The position numbers were made by a program, and so were the translations under genes. Below, in pieces: positions 54,300 to 62,050 of a DNA stretch of 64,000 bases. Source of the DNA: Flavobacteriaceae bacterium PS02336 (lineage in GTDB: Bacteria; Bacteroidota; Bacteroidia; Flavobacteriales; Flavobacteriaceae); contig JASCOF010000008.1 of NCBI GenBank assembly GCA_029960065.1, positions 124,001 to 188,000 of the forward strand, read 5' to 3'. How positions within the stretch are numbered: position 1 is the first letter of the stretch; each line of letters starts with the position of its first letter. The notes under the pieces are model-generated. The model was given only the letters and a program-made list of their open reading frames with translations, did not search any database and was not told the origin of the DNA.

Positions 54300-55478
54300 A
54301 TGAATCTAATAGAACAATCCGAGGATTTCGTCAGTAATTTACTCAAAGATAAACTTTCTAATTTATATTCTTATCATAATTTTAACCATACTTTCACAGT
54401 AGTTACTGCAGTAAAAGAACTCTGTAAAAAAGAAGATGTTAAAGATGATGATAAAGAGGCACTTTTGGTTGCCGCTTGGTTTCATGACACAGGATATGTA
54501 CAAGGATACGAAAACCATGAAAAAGAAAGTGTAAAAATTGCGACTAATTTTTTAAAAGAAAAAGGAAAGTCGGACGAATTTATTGCACTCGTTTCGAGTT
54601 TGATTCTGGCAACCGTTAAAGAATATGAGCCTAGAACGCATCTAGAAAAAATAATCAGAGATGCAGATTATGCTCATTTAATGGGAGAAGAATATACGAC
54701 AACGTGTGAATTATTGCGTTTGGAATTAAAAAATACCGGTATTGTAAGTTTCTCTAATTCCGAATGGACAAGAGAAAACTTAAACTTTTTACTAAACAAA
54801 CACCGATTTTATACCGATTACGCCTTAAGAAAATGGCAGCCTTTAAAAGAGAAAAATCTGCTTTTGATTCAGAAGAAAATAAATAAACAAGAATTAAAAG
54901 CGGCAGCAGCGCTTGAAGAAGAAAATAAAAAGAAAGAAAAACTAAAGAAGCCAGACCGAGGCATTGATACTTTGTTTCGCGTTACGCTTGGAAATCATAC
55001 CCGTTTAAGCGGAATAGCTGATAGTAAAGCAAATATTTTACTATCTGTTAATGCGATTATCATTTCGATTGCTTTGTCTTCTATTATTCCAAAATTAGAC
55101 AGCCCGAAAAATGCGCATTTGGTTATTCCGACATTTATTATGCTGATGTCGAGTGTAATCACAATTATATTTGCAATTCTTTCTACAAGACCAAAAGTTA
55201 CGTCAGGTTTTTTTACACGCGACGATGTTGAAGCCAAAAAAGTAAATTTAATGTTCTTCGGAAATTTCTATAAAATGCCCTTGGAAGATTATGATTGGGC
55301 AATGAACGAAATGATGAAAGACCGAGATTATCTGTATTCAACCATGATAAAAGATTTATACTATCTAGGATTGGTTTTGCAACGAAAGTATAACTTACTC
55401 CGAATTGCCTATAACTTTTTTATGTTCGGATTGATTATAACGGTTATCTCGTTTGTAATTGCTTTTAAATCGATTTAA
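54300..55478 (+). CDS. HD phosphohydrolase fused to Pycsar-type membrane effector domain (DUF5706)
   Basis: A 392-residue protein. Residues about 1-180 are an HD domain: His30 (NFNHT), His62-Asp63 (WFHDTGY) and Asp121/Asp123 (RDADYAHLMG). A Lys/Glu-rich linker follows (190-220). Residues about 221-392 carry the DUF5706/PycTM pattern: IDTLFRVTLGNHTRLSGIADSKANILLSVNAIIIS, with membrane helices at about 246-264, 273-295 and 371-390. In Pycsar defence, PycTM effectors respond to cyclic UMP or CMP made by an adjacent cyclase and disrupt the membrane. No cyclase gene is adjacent here. The HD domain may hydrolyse a nucleotide. The domains are clear; the biological role is not. Confidence 0.85.
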   Translation: MNLIEQSEDFVSNLLKDKLSNLYSYHNFNHTFTVVTAVKELCKKEDVKDDDKEALLVAAWFHDTGYVQGYENHEKESVKIATNFLKEKGKSDEFIALVSSLILATVKEYEPRTHLEKIIRDADYAHLMGEEYTTTCELLRLELKNTGIVSFSNSEWTRENLNFLLNKHRFYTDYALRKWQPLKEKNLLLIQKKINKQELKAAAALEEENKKKEKLKKPDRGIDTLFRVTLGNHTRLSGIADSKANILLSVNAIIISIALSSIIPKLDSPKNAHLVIPTFIMLMSSVITIIFAILSTRPKVTSGFFTRDDVEAKKVNLMFFGNFYKMPLEDYDWAMNEMMKDRDYLYSTMIKDLYYLGLVLQRKYNLLRIAYNFFMFGLIITVISFVIAFKSI

Positions 55479-55507
55479 AATTTTAAAATATATTTTTTAA
55501 GATTGGC

Positions 55508-55547
55508 AGCTTTGTCAAAGTTTCAAACTTTGACAAAGCTTTTTTTA
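55508..55547 (+). terminator. terminator of the HD-DUF5706 gene
   Basis: AGCTTTGTCAAAGTTT and its exact reverse complement flank a single C (55508-55540), followed by a T run. Confidence 0.85.
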
Positions 55548-55561
55548 TGCAGAATGTTTTA

Positions 55562-55620
55562 AAATACATAGAAACATAGTGATAGCTATGTCTATTTATG
55601 GAAGTAAAATCTATGTATTT
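55562..55620. repeat. nested inverted repeat (ACATAG/CTATGT)
   Basis: Outer arms AAATACATAGA (55562-55572) and TCTATGTATTT (55610-55620) enclose a smaller ACATAG-TGATAG-CTATGT hairpin at 55574-55591. It lies between convergent genes and looks like a dispersed intergenic element. Confidence 0.65.
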
Positions 55621-55624
55621 AAAA

Positions 55625-55654
55625 ACAAAAAAAAGCTCAACTTTTAGTTGAGCT
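55625..55654 (-). terminator. terminator overlapping the stop codon of the GAF gene
   Basis: On the minus strand AGCTCAACT and AGTTGAGCT pair and a U run follows. The TAA stop codon of the gene lies in the hairpin loop and upper stem. Confidence 0.8.
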
Positions 55655-58013
55655 CATCTAACAAATCTTGATAAGTTATTTTTTTAATCGAAGCGTTTGA
55701 AGTGTTATTAATTACTTTTACACGAATCGCTCTTAAACCAGAAACGCCTTGAAGATCTTCGACTTCAAATTGTTCTATTGCAGGTTCCAGAATTTTCTTG
55801 TGCTGCAGGTATTTAATGTATTTCAAATATTCTGCTTCTTCGCTGTTTTGAGAATATACAATCGTAATTTTCTCTTTTTCTGTAATTCTTTCGCTTGTTC
55901 CTTTAATATGCGATTTATCGATTCTTTTTTTAACGACTTCGTATCTCGCATTATAAGTTCCATCTACATCAAAACGTTTTTCATCCATTCTAAAACGAAT
56001 AGATAGCGGAGAACTGAAAACCAAAATCAATGAGGTAACATCCAATTCGTATGGAAGCGATTCTTTTAGATCATGATGTTCCAATTCCATTTCGCATAAA
56101 GTCTGCAATTGCCACAAACGAAGATTATGTAAATACATAATATCAAATGGTTTTGTAGGCGAAATTGAAGCTCCAATATACAAATTATGTTCTACACCAT
56201 CTGTTTTAAAACGTTCGTAATAGTGTGGATAAATTTGTTGTGCTTCAACTTGTTTTTTATCCAAAACGGTTGCCAATCTTTTATTAATGATTGACATGGC
56301 GTTGTCAAATTTCTTTCTTTCCTGATAAAACATTCCTGTTTTTTCGTCCAGACTTTCAAAGTAGAGTTTTTCTAATTTTTCGTTTTTAGCGTTACTTTTT
56401 GTGTTTTTTAATATCGGATGAATTTCCTCTTCAATATACCGTTGAATGTGTTGTTCCGTATCAGCTTTTAAAGGAAAATCCAATTCAGCTCGAAGCGATT
56501 CTAATTCGAATTTTCTTTGTTCTAAAAGAACTAAATTTGAATTCGGATCTTGATTCTCGAAGATTTCCAAAAGCGCTGTAAGCTGACTTTTTAAATCTGT
56601 TTTTACCGTTTCGTTTCGATGTTCAGAAGAACCTTTAATATCTATTTGCCCATATAATGGAAAAACATTCTTAAAAACGATTTCTTTAAAAATATAATCT
56701 TTTGTATGATTCATATTTTGAAAGTAATTCTGCGATTCTTTTCTAAATTTCCAATATACACTTGGATGAATAGTGGTGTATTCACGCTGAATAATCGCTT
56801 CAACCTGATGCTGCATATCGGTATTGTAGCGGTCGATTGTATCGGTTAAATAAGGTAAAACCAACTCTAATTTTGTCGCATTAACACTATTCAGATCTCT
56901 TGGGTTTTCAGAAACTAATTCTATTACACCCAATAAGTGACCATCTTTTGTAACCGGCGCAAAAACACAGCTTTGAACTCCTTGTTTTAATAGATGTTCT
57001 CCTAGTCTTTTATTTGGTGATTCTTCAATAAATTTTTTAACATTCGAAATGACAAATGGTTCTTTTTTATCTAAAAGATTTTCAAAAGAGCATCCAAAAA
57101 AAGCATTTTTACAATCTACTTCTTGATCGGTAGTAAGTAAAAAACTGGTTATTTGTTCATCAAATTTAATGGGCCTGATGAATTTTTCTTCTTCAGGGTT
57201 ATAAATAATGAAACCAACTTTTAAACTTGGAATCTTAAAAATAGATTTAAAAATGTTCTCAAGAACATCGCTCGAATCTAATTTTGTAGTGTTAGGTTTT
57301 AAAAGATTACTTTTTAAAGTTGAAATAGCACTTTCTGTAGTAGCATCAAATAAAGAGACAATTCCAAAACCTTTTAAAAGCCAGCTTCCAGGAGGAAATT
57401 TAGATTTCCATAAATCGATATCATTATAGTTATCAATCAGTTGATCGATATCCTGCTGCGTTAATTCTACAGAGCTGTCAGTTGGCGTAATTTCCATAAA
57501 ATCGGCGTTGTAGAGAATACGATAATGCTTTTCTACTCCTTCTTCATCCGGAATATCATAGAAAAAAGGTTTATTAAAATCTATGTGCTGCTTATAATAA
57601 TAACTCAAAATCAAACAGCAGTTATTTACATAAAACTGATGTTCATCAAAATCCCGAATTTCCATATAAAATTCGTCTCCAGCATTTTTCAAAATCTTTT
57701 TAAAACGTTCTGTATAATTAAAGGAGATATTTTGAAATGGAATAGTAACCGCTTTTATTTCGTTATGCGTCAAGGCAGTAGGGAATAAATCAGCTAATAT
57801 ATTTTTGATTAAAGCTTCATTGTCTTTAATAACTGAATAATCTTGAATTCCTGTCCTTAATTCTGGAATCAATTCAATTTGTTTTAGAATCGCTTTGGCA
57901 TAATCAGATCTGTAATCAACGTCTGACAAAGCAATTTCTTCAAAAGATTCAATGAGCTTGTGAAATGATATTATGGTAGTGAAAGGACTTTCTTTGAAAA
58001 AATGAATATCCAT
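55644..58013 (-). CDS. GAF-domain protein, function unknown
   Basis: A 789-residue cytoplasmic protein. Residues about 230-400 form a GAF-like sensing domain (LENIFKSIFKIPSLKVGFIIYNPEEEKF, GVQSCVFAPVTKDGHLLGVIELVSENPRDLN). The flanking N-terminal 230 and C-terminal 390 residues show no domain I can name; the C-terminal part is helical, with LYFESLDEKTGMFYQERKKFDNAM. There is no kinase, cyclase or HTH output domain. Similar GAF-containing proteins are conserved in flavobacteria with unknown role. It is probably monocistronic. Confidence 0.75.
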   Translation of the reverse strand: MDIHFFKESPFTTIISFHKLIESFEEIALSDVDYRSDYAKAILKQIELIPELRTGIQDYSVIKDNEALIKNILADLFPTALTHNEIKAVTIPFQNISFNYTERFKKILKNAGDEFYMEIRDFDEHQFYVNNCCLILSYYYKQHIDFNKPFFYDIPDEEGVEKHYRILYNADFMEITPTDSSVELTQQDIDQLIDNYNDIDLWKSKFPPGSWLLKGFGIVSLFDATTESAISTLKSNLLKPNTTKLDSSDVLENIFKSIFKIPSLKVGFIIYNPEEEKFIRPIKFDEQITSFLLTTDQEVDCKNAFFGCSFENLLDKKEPFVISNVKKFIEESPNKRLGEHLLKQGVQSCVFAPVTKDGHLLGVIELVSENPRDLNSVNATKLELVLPYLTDTIDRYNTDMQHQVEAIIQREYTTIHPSVYWKFRKESQNYFQNMNHTKDYIFKEIVFKNVFPLYGQIDIKGSSEHRNETVKTDLKSQLTALLEIFENQDPNSNLVLLEQRKFELESLRAELDFPLKADTEQHIQRYIEEEIHPILKNTKSNAKNEKLEKLYFESLDEKTGMFYQERKKFDNAMSIINKRLATVLDKKQVEAQQIYPHYYERFKTDGVEHNLYIGASISPTKPFDIMYLHNLRLWQLQTLCEMELEHHDLKESLPYELDVTSLILVFSSPLSIRFRMDEKRFDVDGTYNARYEVVKKRIDKSHIKGTSERITEKEKITIVYSQNSEEAEYLKYIKYLQHKKILEPAIEQFEVEDLQGVSGLRAIRVKVINNTSNASIKKITYQDLLDELN

Positions 58014-58161
58014 CTTAGTTTATTTTTAATGCAAAATTAATGATAAATTAAGAATCCACGACATTTTATGATTTCTTTCCTTTATCATTCAATAGATAAA
58101 ACTCCTTATCTGTCGGGCATTTGTAAAACGCGTTAATTATTTTAACAAAAAATTAACTTAA

Positions 58162-58198
58162 ATAATAACGGAACGATCGTTCCGTTATTATATCTTTG
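58162..58198 (+). promoter_or_regulatory. operator/promoter of the SDR gene (30-bp palindrome)
   Basis: A perfect 30-bp palindrome (58162-58191) centred on GGAACGATCGTTCC covers the spacer and -33 area of a promoter whose -7 box is TATCTTTG (58191-58198). A near copy precedes the TetR gene, so it is very likely the TetR operator. Confidence 0.85.
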
Positions 58199-58241
58199 TA
58201 CCATAATAATTGAATAATCAATAACTTAAATAACAAATAAA

Positions 58242-58994
58242 ATGAAAAATTTAGAAAACAAAGTTGCAATAGTAACAGGTGGAAACAGCGGAATTGGATA
58301 TGCAGCCGCAGCAGAATTAGCATCTAAAGGTGCAAAAGTAATTGTGACAGGAAGAAACAAAGAAGCTTTAGCAAAAGCCGAAAAAGAATTAAACGTTACA
58401 GGAATAGTTGCTGATCAATCTGATTTAAAATCAATTGATAATTTAGTAGAAGACGTAAAAGCAAAATTCGGAAAAGTAGATATTCTATTTTTAAATGCCG
58501 GAATCGCCGCTTTTGCTCCAATAGATTCAGCTTCAGAAGATCATTATGACAGTATTATGAATGTCAATGTAAAAGGAGTTTATTTTACAGTTCAAAAAGT
58601 ATTGCCAATTTTAAATGATGGAGGTTCTATTATTTTTAATACGTCAGTAAATGCTCAATTAGGAATGCCAGGTTCAAGCGTTTACGGAGCAAGTAAAGCA
58701 GCAGTTTTATCATTAAACAGAATATTTGCTGCAGAATTAGCTGGAAGAAAAATTAGAGTAAATGCAGTTTCTCCTGGTCCAATTGAAACGCCTTTGTATG
58801 GTAAAGTTGGTTTAGAAAAAGAAGAAGTAGAAGGTTTAGGCGCTGCTTTAGGAAACAAAATTTTATTGAAACGTTTTGGACAAGCTTCTGAAGTTGCAAA
58901 AACAATTGCTTTCCTTGCATCAGACGATTCATCATTCATTACAGGAACAGAAATTGTTGTTGACGGTGGACTTACTGTAAATACAGTTTTATAA
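58242..58994 (+). CDS. short-chain dehydrogenase/reductase (SDR)
   Basis: A 250-residue classical SDR: TGGNSGIG (residues 12-19) for NAD(P) binding, NAG at 86-88, Ser136, Tyr149 and Lys153 in VYGASK, and a C-terminal GTEIVVDGG. It would reduce or oxidise a small carbonyl or alcohol. VTGRNKEAL after the second strand suggests NADP preference (Arg39). It lies under the TetR operator and just upstream of the TetR gene, so it is probably induced by a toxic aldehyde, quinone or similar ligand. The substrate is unknown. Confidence 0.93.
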   Translation: MKNLENKVAIVTGGNSGIGYAAAAELASKGAKVIVTGRNKEALAKAEKELNVTGIVADQSDLKSIDNLVEDVKAKFGKVDILFLNAGIAAFAPIDSASEDHYDSIMNVNVKGVYFTVQKVLPILNDGGSIIFNTSVNAQLGMPGSSVYGASKAAVLSLNRIFAAELAGRKIRVNAVSPGPIETPLYGKVGLEKEEVEGLGAALGNKILLKRFGQASEVAKTIAFLASDDSSFITGTEIVVDGGLTVNTVL

Positions 58995-59010
58995 TTTTTT
59001 GACTAATTCA

Positions 59011-59042
59011 GGAACGATTGTTCCGTTTTATTCTTACCTTTG
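59011..59042 (+). promoter_or_regulatory. operator/promoter of the TetR gene
   Basis: GGAACGATTGTTCC (59011-59024) differs by one base from the core of the SDR operator and is followed by TACCTTTG (59035-59042), a TAnnTTTG box. The arrangement implies autoregulation. Confidence 0.8.
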
Positions 59043-59065
59043 TTTAGAAATTTAATTTGAATATC

Positions 59066-59647
59066 ATGGCTAGAACGAAAGAATTTAATGAAGATCAGGC
59101 TTTAGATAAAGCGATTGAAATCTTTTGGCATAAAGGATATAACGGAACATCTGCTCAGGATTTGGTAACGCATTTAGGCTTAAGCCGTTCGAGTTTGTAT
59201 GATACTTTTGGTGACAAACAAAAGCTGTTTTCAAAATCACTGCAACGTTACCAGCTTCAAGCTCAGGATACTGTAAAAGAACTTTTGGAAAATTCTGAAA
59301 ATGTCAAAGAAACATTGAGCGATATTTTTAAACAAGCTGTTTTAGAAAGTCTTCAAGACCGAATTACAAAAGGCTGTTTTATGGTTAATTCTTCTGTAGA
59401 ATTAGCGATGCACGACGAAGATATTGCAAAGATTGTAAAAGATAATAGTCAGACAATGGAAATAGTTTTTACAAATGCTGTTGCAAAAGGGCAGGAGGCA
59501 GGACATATTTCAAAGACACTTGACGCAAAAGTCTTGTCCCGATTTATCTTCAATAATTATTCAGGAATTCGGGTTTTGGCTCGTGCAGGCGAAAGAAATA
59601 AACAAGTTTACGATGATATTGTAAAAGCAGTATTTTCTGTTTTGTAA
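59066..59647 (+). CDS. TetR-family repressor of the SDR gene
   Basis: A 193-residue regulator. The ATG at 59066 was preferred to a TTG at 59057 because MARTKEFNEDQAL is the usual N-terminus. The HTH is at about residues 20-45 (FWHKGYNGTSAQDLVTHLGLSRSSLYDTFGDKQKLF), with a ligand-binding helical domain after it (FKQAVLESLQDRITKGCFMVNSSVELA). Two matching operators, one before this gene and one before the SDR gene, make it the evident repressor of both. The inducer is not known. Confidence 0.93.
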   Translation: MARTKEFNEDQALDKAIEIFWHKGYNGTSAQDLVTHLGLSRSSLYDTFGDKQKLFSKSLQRYQLQAQDTVKELLENSENVKETLSDIFKQAVLESLQDRITKGCFMVNSSVELAMHDEDIAKIVKDNSQTMEIVFTNAVAKGQEAGHISKTLDAKVLSRFIFNNYSGIRVLARAGERNKQVYDDIVKAVFSVL

Positions 59648-59664
59648 CATCAGATAATGATAAT

Positions 59665-59699
59665 AAAAAAAGGCAATTACAAATGTAACTGCCTTTTTC
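59665..59699. terminator. terminator after the TetR gene
   Basis: An AAAAAAAGGCAATTAC stem pairs with GTAACTGCCTTTTT (one mismatch). It lies between the TetR gene and the convergent nucleoid-protein gene. Confidence 0.75.
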
Positions 59700-59732
59700 T
59701 GTTTTAAGTAAGTAATAGAAAATGAAAACTTC

Positions 59733-60791
59733 TTAGCTTTTTTCTTCTTTATTGAAATACACTAAGTAGTAATACATTTGTTTTTCTTCATCCCAGCCTT
59801 TTTCAACAAATTTTTCTGCGCTTTCAGGATTAATGAAATCCATTTTAATCTGAATATGCGTATCCAAATTAATAACGTTTTTAATTGATTTTCTAGCGTC
59901 AGAAACTGCTGCGTTGGCAATTGGGAATGAGGTTACATCTTCGATGCTGTATTTTTCTCCTTTATCCACTTTATAGTTTTTGAATTCAGGAATTAATTCA
60001 GGATTATCTAGTACTTCATTCAAGAAATTTTGTTCTTCAAACTGATCATTTTTAGCGAAATAATTCACAGATCTGTTCATAAACATTACTTCCTCTTTCT
60101 TATCTTCTGCTGGCAAAACAACATCTTTTGCGAAGTTTTGACAGAATTTTAAATATTTTTTAGTGATAAAGTTTTCATCTTCAAAAGCATCAACAGATAA
60201 AAAGTGCTCTAACCAGTAACGAGCATCATAACGGTTGCTGTCTACAGTTAGGATTTTATATCCTTCTTCTTTTTTATAATTGAAAATCAAGCATCCTTTA
60301 TCCAGTTTACTCAAGTTGATTCCTTGCTGTAAAATCATTTCAAGATTACTTCCTTTTTCTTCAAATTGTAAAAAGTCAGCCTGTAATTCGCTTTTAAAAA
60401 TACCAATTGCATCTACAACATTATTATCAATACTTAGATTGGTCAAATACGTTACATAAACCTCTCCGTTTTTAATATGCGGATGATTTGACTGTTCAAA
60501 TAAATGTTTAGTAATGTTTTTAGAAACCTCATGAACATTTGACGGATTGGCAAAAATCTCAGTCGCATATTTAAACATGTCGTTGTAGTCCAAGTCCACT
60601 TCGTGTGCAAACTGATAATAGTTTTCTTCTTTTTCTCTAAAAGGCTTAAAAAAGAATTCTTTTATCAAAGGAACAATTTCATCATTTAAATTAAATGGCT
60701 GCTCTGATAAAAAAATAGCTTCGTTACGGCTTTTGTTTCCTACGCGGTGTATCGAAAGCGTCTCGATGTGGGTGTTGAATAAGTTGATCAT
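59733..60791 (-). CDS. nucleoid-associated protein (YejK/NdpA family)
   Basis: A 352-residue protein with the 37-kDa nucleoid-associated protein pattern: N-terminal SIHRVGNKSRNEAIFLSE, YLTNLSIDNNVVDAIGIFKSE, LDKGCLIFNYKKEEGYKILTVD, DARYWLEHFLSV and ITKKYLKFCQNFAKDVV. The family binds DNA and may assist chromosome packing; in some species it affects topoisomerase activity. It is slightly longer than gammaproteobacterial YejK. The heptad repeat of the neighbouring element ends 8 bp ahead of its start codon and may hold or displace its promoter. Confidence 0.85.
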   Translation of the reverse strand: MINLFNTHIETLSIHRVGNKSRNEAIFLSEQPFNLNDEIVPLIKEFFFKPFREKEENYYQFAHEVDLDYNDMFKYATEIFANPSNVHEVSKNITKHLFEQSNHPHIKNGEVYVTYLTNLSIDNNVVDAIGIFKSELQADFLQFEEKGSNLEMILQQGINLSKLDKGCLIFNYKKEEGYKILTVDSNRYDARYWLEHFLSVDAFEDENFITKKYLKFCQNFAKDVVLPAEDKKEEVMFMNRSVNYFAKNDQFEEQNFLNEVLDNPELIPEFKNYKVDKGEKYSIEDVTSFPIANAAVSDARKSIKNVINLDTHIQIKMDFINPESAEKFVEKGWDEEKQMYYYLVYFNKEEKS

Positions 60792-60798
60792 TTTTTTG

Positions 60799-61295
60799 AG
60801 TTGCTGAGATTCTAAGTTTCTAAGATTCTAAGTTTTCTAATTGTTGTCTTTAATTTTTCTAATTAATGACACTAACATTCTTTCGATCTCTCTACTATCC
60901 TCATATAAAAGGTTAAATTCTTCTTCGTTTATGTAAATTATGTTTTTTGCAATTTCAAGCTGGGTCTGCATTTCAAATAAAGAGCCAAGGGAAATATATA
61001 AAAATCGTAAAAAATCTTTAGTACTTTCTCTTCCTGATCCTTCTGCAATGTTGCTAGAAATTGATATTGAACTTCGACGTATTTGAGAAGTTAATCCAAA
61101 AGTTTCTTCTTTCGGAAAAGTTCGTGTTGCTTTGTAAATTTTCGTAACTAAGGTAATTGATTTCTGCCAAACCAAGATTTTTCTAAAATGACTCATTAAA
61201 TTATTTTTAAAATTGAATTTTAAAAATAAGAAAAATCTTTCAAAATAAAAATTCAAAGTCTTAGGAGCTTAGAATCTCAGTATCTTAGCAACTTA
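60799..61295 (-). repeat. inverted 7-bp-period repeat arms flanking the four-helix-bundle gene
   Basis: On the plus strand the left arm (60799-60836) reads AGTTGCTGAGATTCTAAG with further CTAAG units. The right arm (61258-61295) holds the reverse complement, with AGAATCTCAG and TCTTAGCAACT. Period is about 7 bp. The arms bracket the gene at 60837-61196 and fit exactly between the coding ends of the two neighbours. This looks like an inserted unit, perhaps an RNA stem capped by a reading frame. No transposase or target duplication was recognised. Confidence 0.6.
60837..61196 (-). CDS. four-helix-bundle protein, 23S rRNA intervening-sequence (S23/Avd-like) family
   Basis: The start at 61196 gives a 119-residue protein, MSHFRKILVWQKSITLVTKIYK, the usual start of the family; an upstream ATG at 61256 would add 20 atypical residues. 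Signature motifs are LTSQIRRSSISISSNIAEGSGR and LRFLYISLGSLFEMQTQLEIA. Members are carried in 23S rRNA intervening sequences, in diversity-generating retroelements (Avd) and as stand-alone genes; their own role is unclear. The gene is AT-rich and enclosed by inverted heptad repeats, which suggests it is a mobile passenger. Confidence 0.85.
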   Translation of the reverse strand: MSHFRKILVWQKSITLVTKIYKATRTFPKEETFGLTSQIRRSSISISSNIAEGSGRESTKDFLRFLYISLGSLFEMQTQLEIAKNIIYINEEEFNLLYEDSREIERMLVSLIRKIKDNN

Positions 61296-61297
61296 CG

Positions 61298-61840
61298 TTA
61301 GTTCCAATTCTCCTCAAATCCATAATCTTCGAAGCTGTCATCGCCTTCGAACATGTCAAGATCGTCTTCGTCTAGGTCGTCTTCAAATTCTCCGTAGATA
61401 TCGTTGTGTATATCATCTGCTTCGAAGCTTTTTTCTAGAGCTTCATCTGGCATTTCTCCGTGAGAGAATAAAGTTTCAGGATACGTTGCACCAACAGCTT
61501 CTTCTTCGACAGCAGCCAATTCTACTAAGAAAGTCCACATACTGATGAAATCGTAAACGTAGATAATTTTTGTGTTTTCTTTATCTAAGATACTAGATAA
61601 CGGATAATCGTTCATGGTTCTCATTTCGCCAGGAACATCTCCTGTATCAAAAAGCGGAATTTCATCTTCTTGATTCCAAGTATCATCGCAAGTATAAAAT
61701 GAAGCCACTTCTGAGCCGTCAAAGCCAAAAGCGTTGAAGATTGCATTGTGTAAGTCCTCAAGCGTATCTTCCTCAAGAATAGCAATGTCTCTAAAAATAT
61801 CTTCTTCGGCGTCTAGAATTACTCTAAATTTATAAACCAT
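61298..61840 (-). CDS. pRiA4b ORF-3-like acidic protein
   Basis: A 180-residue protein. The N-terminal 110 residues match the plasmid pRiA4b ORF-3 domain (YKFRVILDAEEDIFRDIAILEEDTLEDLHNAIFNAFGFD, ASFYTC, YVYDF). The last 45 residues are almost all acidic (EFEDDLDEDDLDMFEGDDSFEDY). The family is often annotated as an IS1096 passenger-type protein but is widespread and conserved in flavobacteria, with unknown function. The acidic tail may mimic nucleic acid or bind a basic partner. Confidence 0.82.
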   Translation of the reverse strand: MVYKFRVILDAEEDIFRDIAILEEDTLEDLHNAIFNAFGFDGSEVASFYTCDDTWNQEDEIPLFDTGDVPGEMRTMNDYPLSSILDKENTKIIYVYDFISMWTFLVELAAVEEEAVGATYPETLFSHGEMPDEALEKSFEADDIHNDIYGEFEDDLDEDDLDMFEGDDSFEDYGFEENWN

Positions 61841-61953
61841 AATCTTTGTTTTTATTGAGAGGTCAAAGGTAAAATATAAAAAACGAAATACGAATTGTGA
61901 ATTACGATTTGTTGAAAAGATTTTTCTCTAATAAAGAGAAAGCGAAAATCAAT

Positions 61954-62032
61954 TGTCAGGCTGAGCGTCCCGAGGCTTCGGGAGAAGCCCCGATTCCAAT
62001 AGGAACGCCCTTGGACTTCGCTCAGGGTGACA
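61954..62032. repeat. GC-rich extragenic palindromic repeat (TGTCA..CTGAGCG family)
   Basis: Outer arms TGTCAGGCTGAGCG and CGCTCAGGGTGACA (14 bp, two mismatches) enclose a TCCCGAGGCTTCGGGA hairpin and further GC-rich sequence. It differs strongly in base content from its surroundings. Repeats of this form are widely scattered in flavobacterial genomes. Confidence 0.75.
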
Positions 62033-62050
62033 TTTGGATAGGAAGAACAA

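Noticed and set aside
61197..61256. 20-residue N-terminal extension of the four-helix-bundle protein
   Set aside because: It is Phe/Asn/Lys-rich low-complexity sequence, and family members start at MSHFRKILVWQKS-type residues, so the ATG at 61196 was used.
60799..61295. diversity-generating retroelement (from the Avd-like gene)
   Set aside because: No reverse transcriptase, template repeat or variable repeat was found nearby; the gene is more like the 23S-IVP branch.
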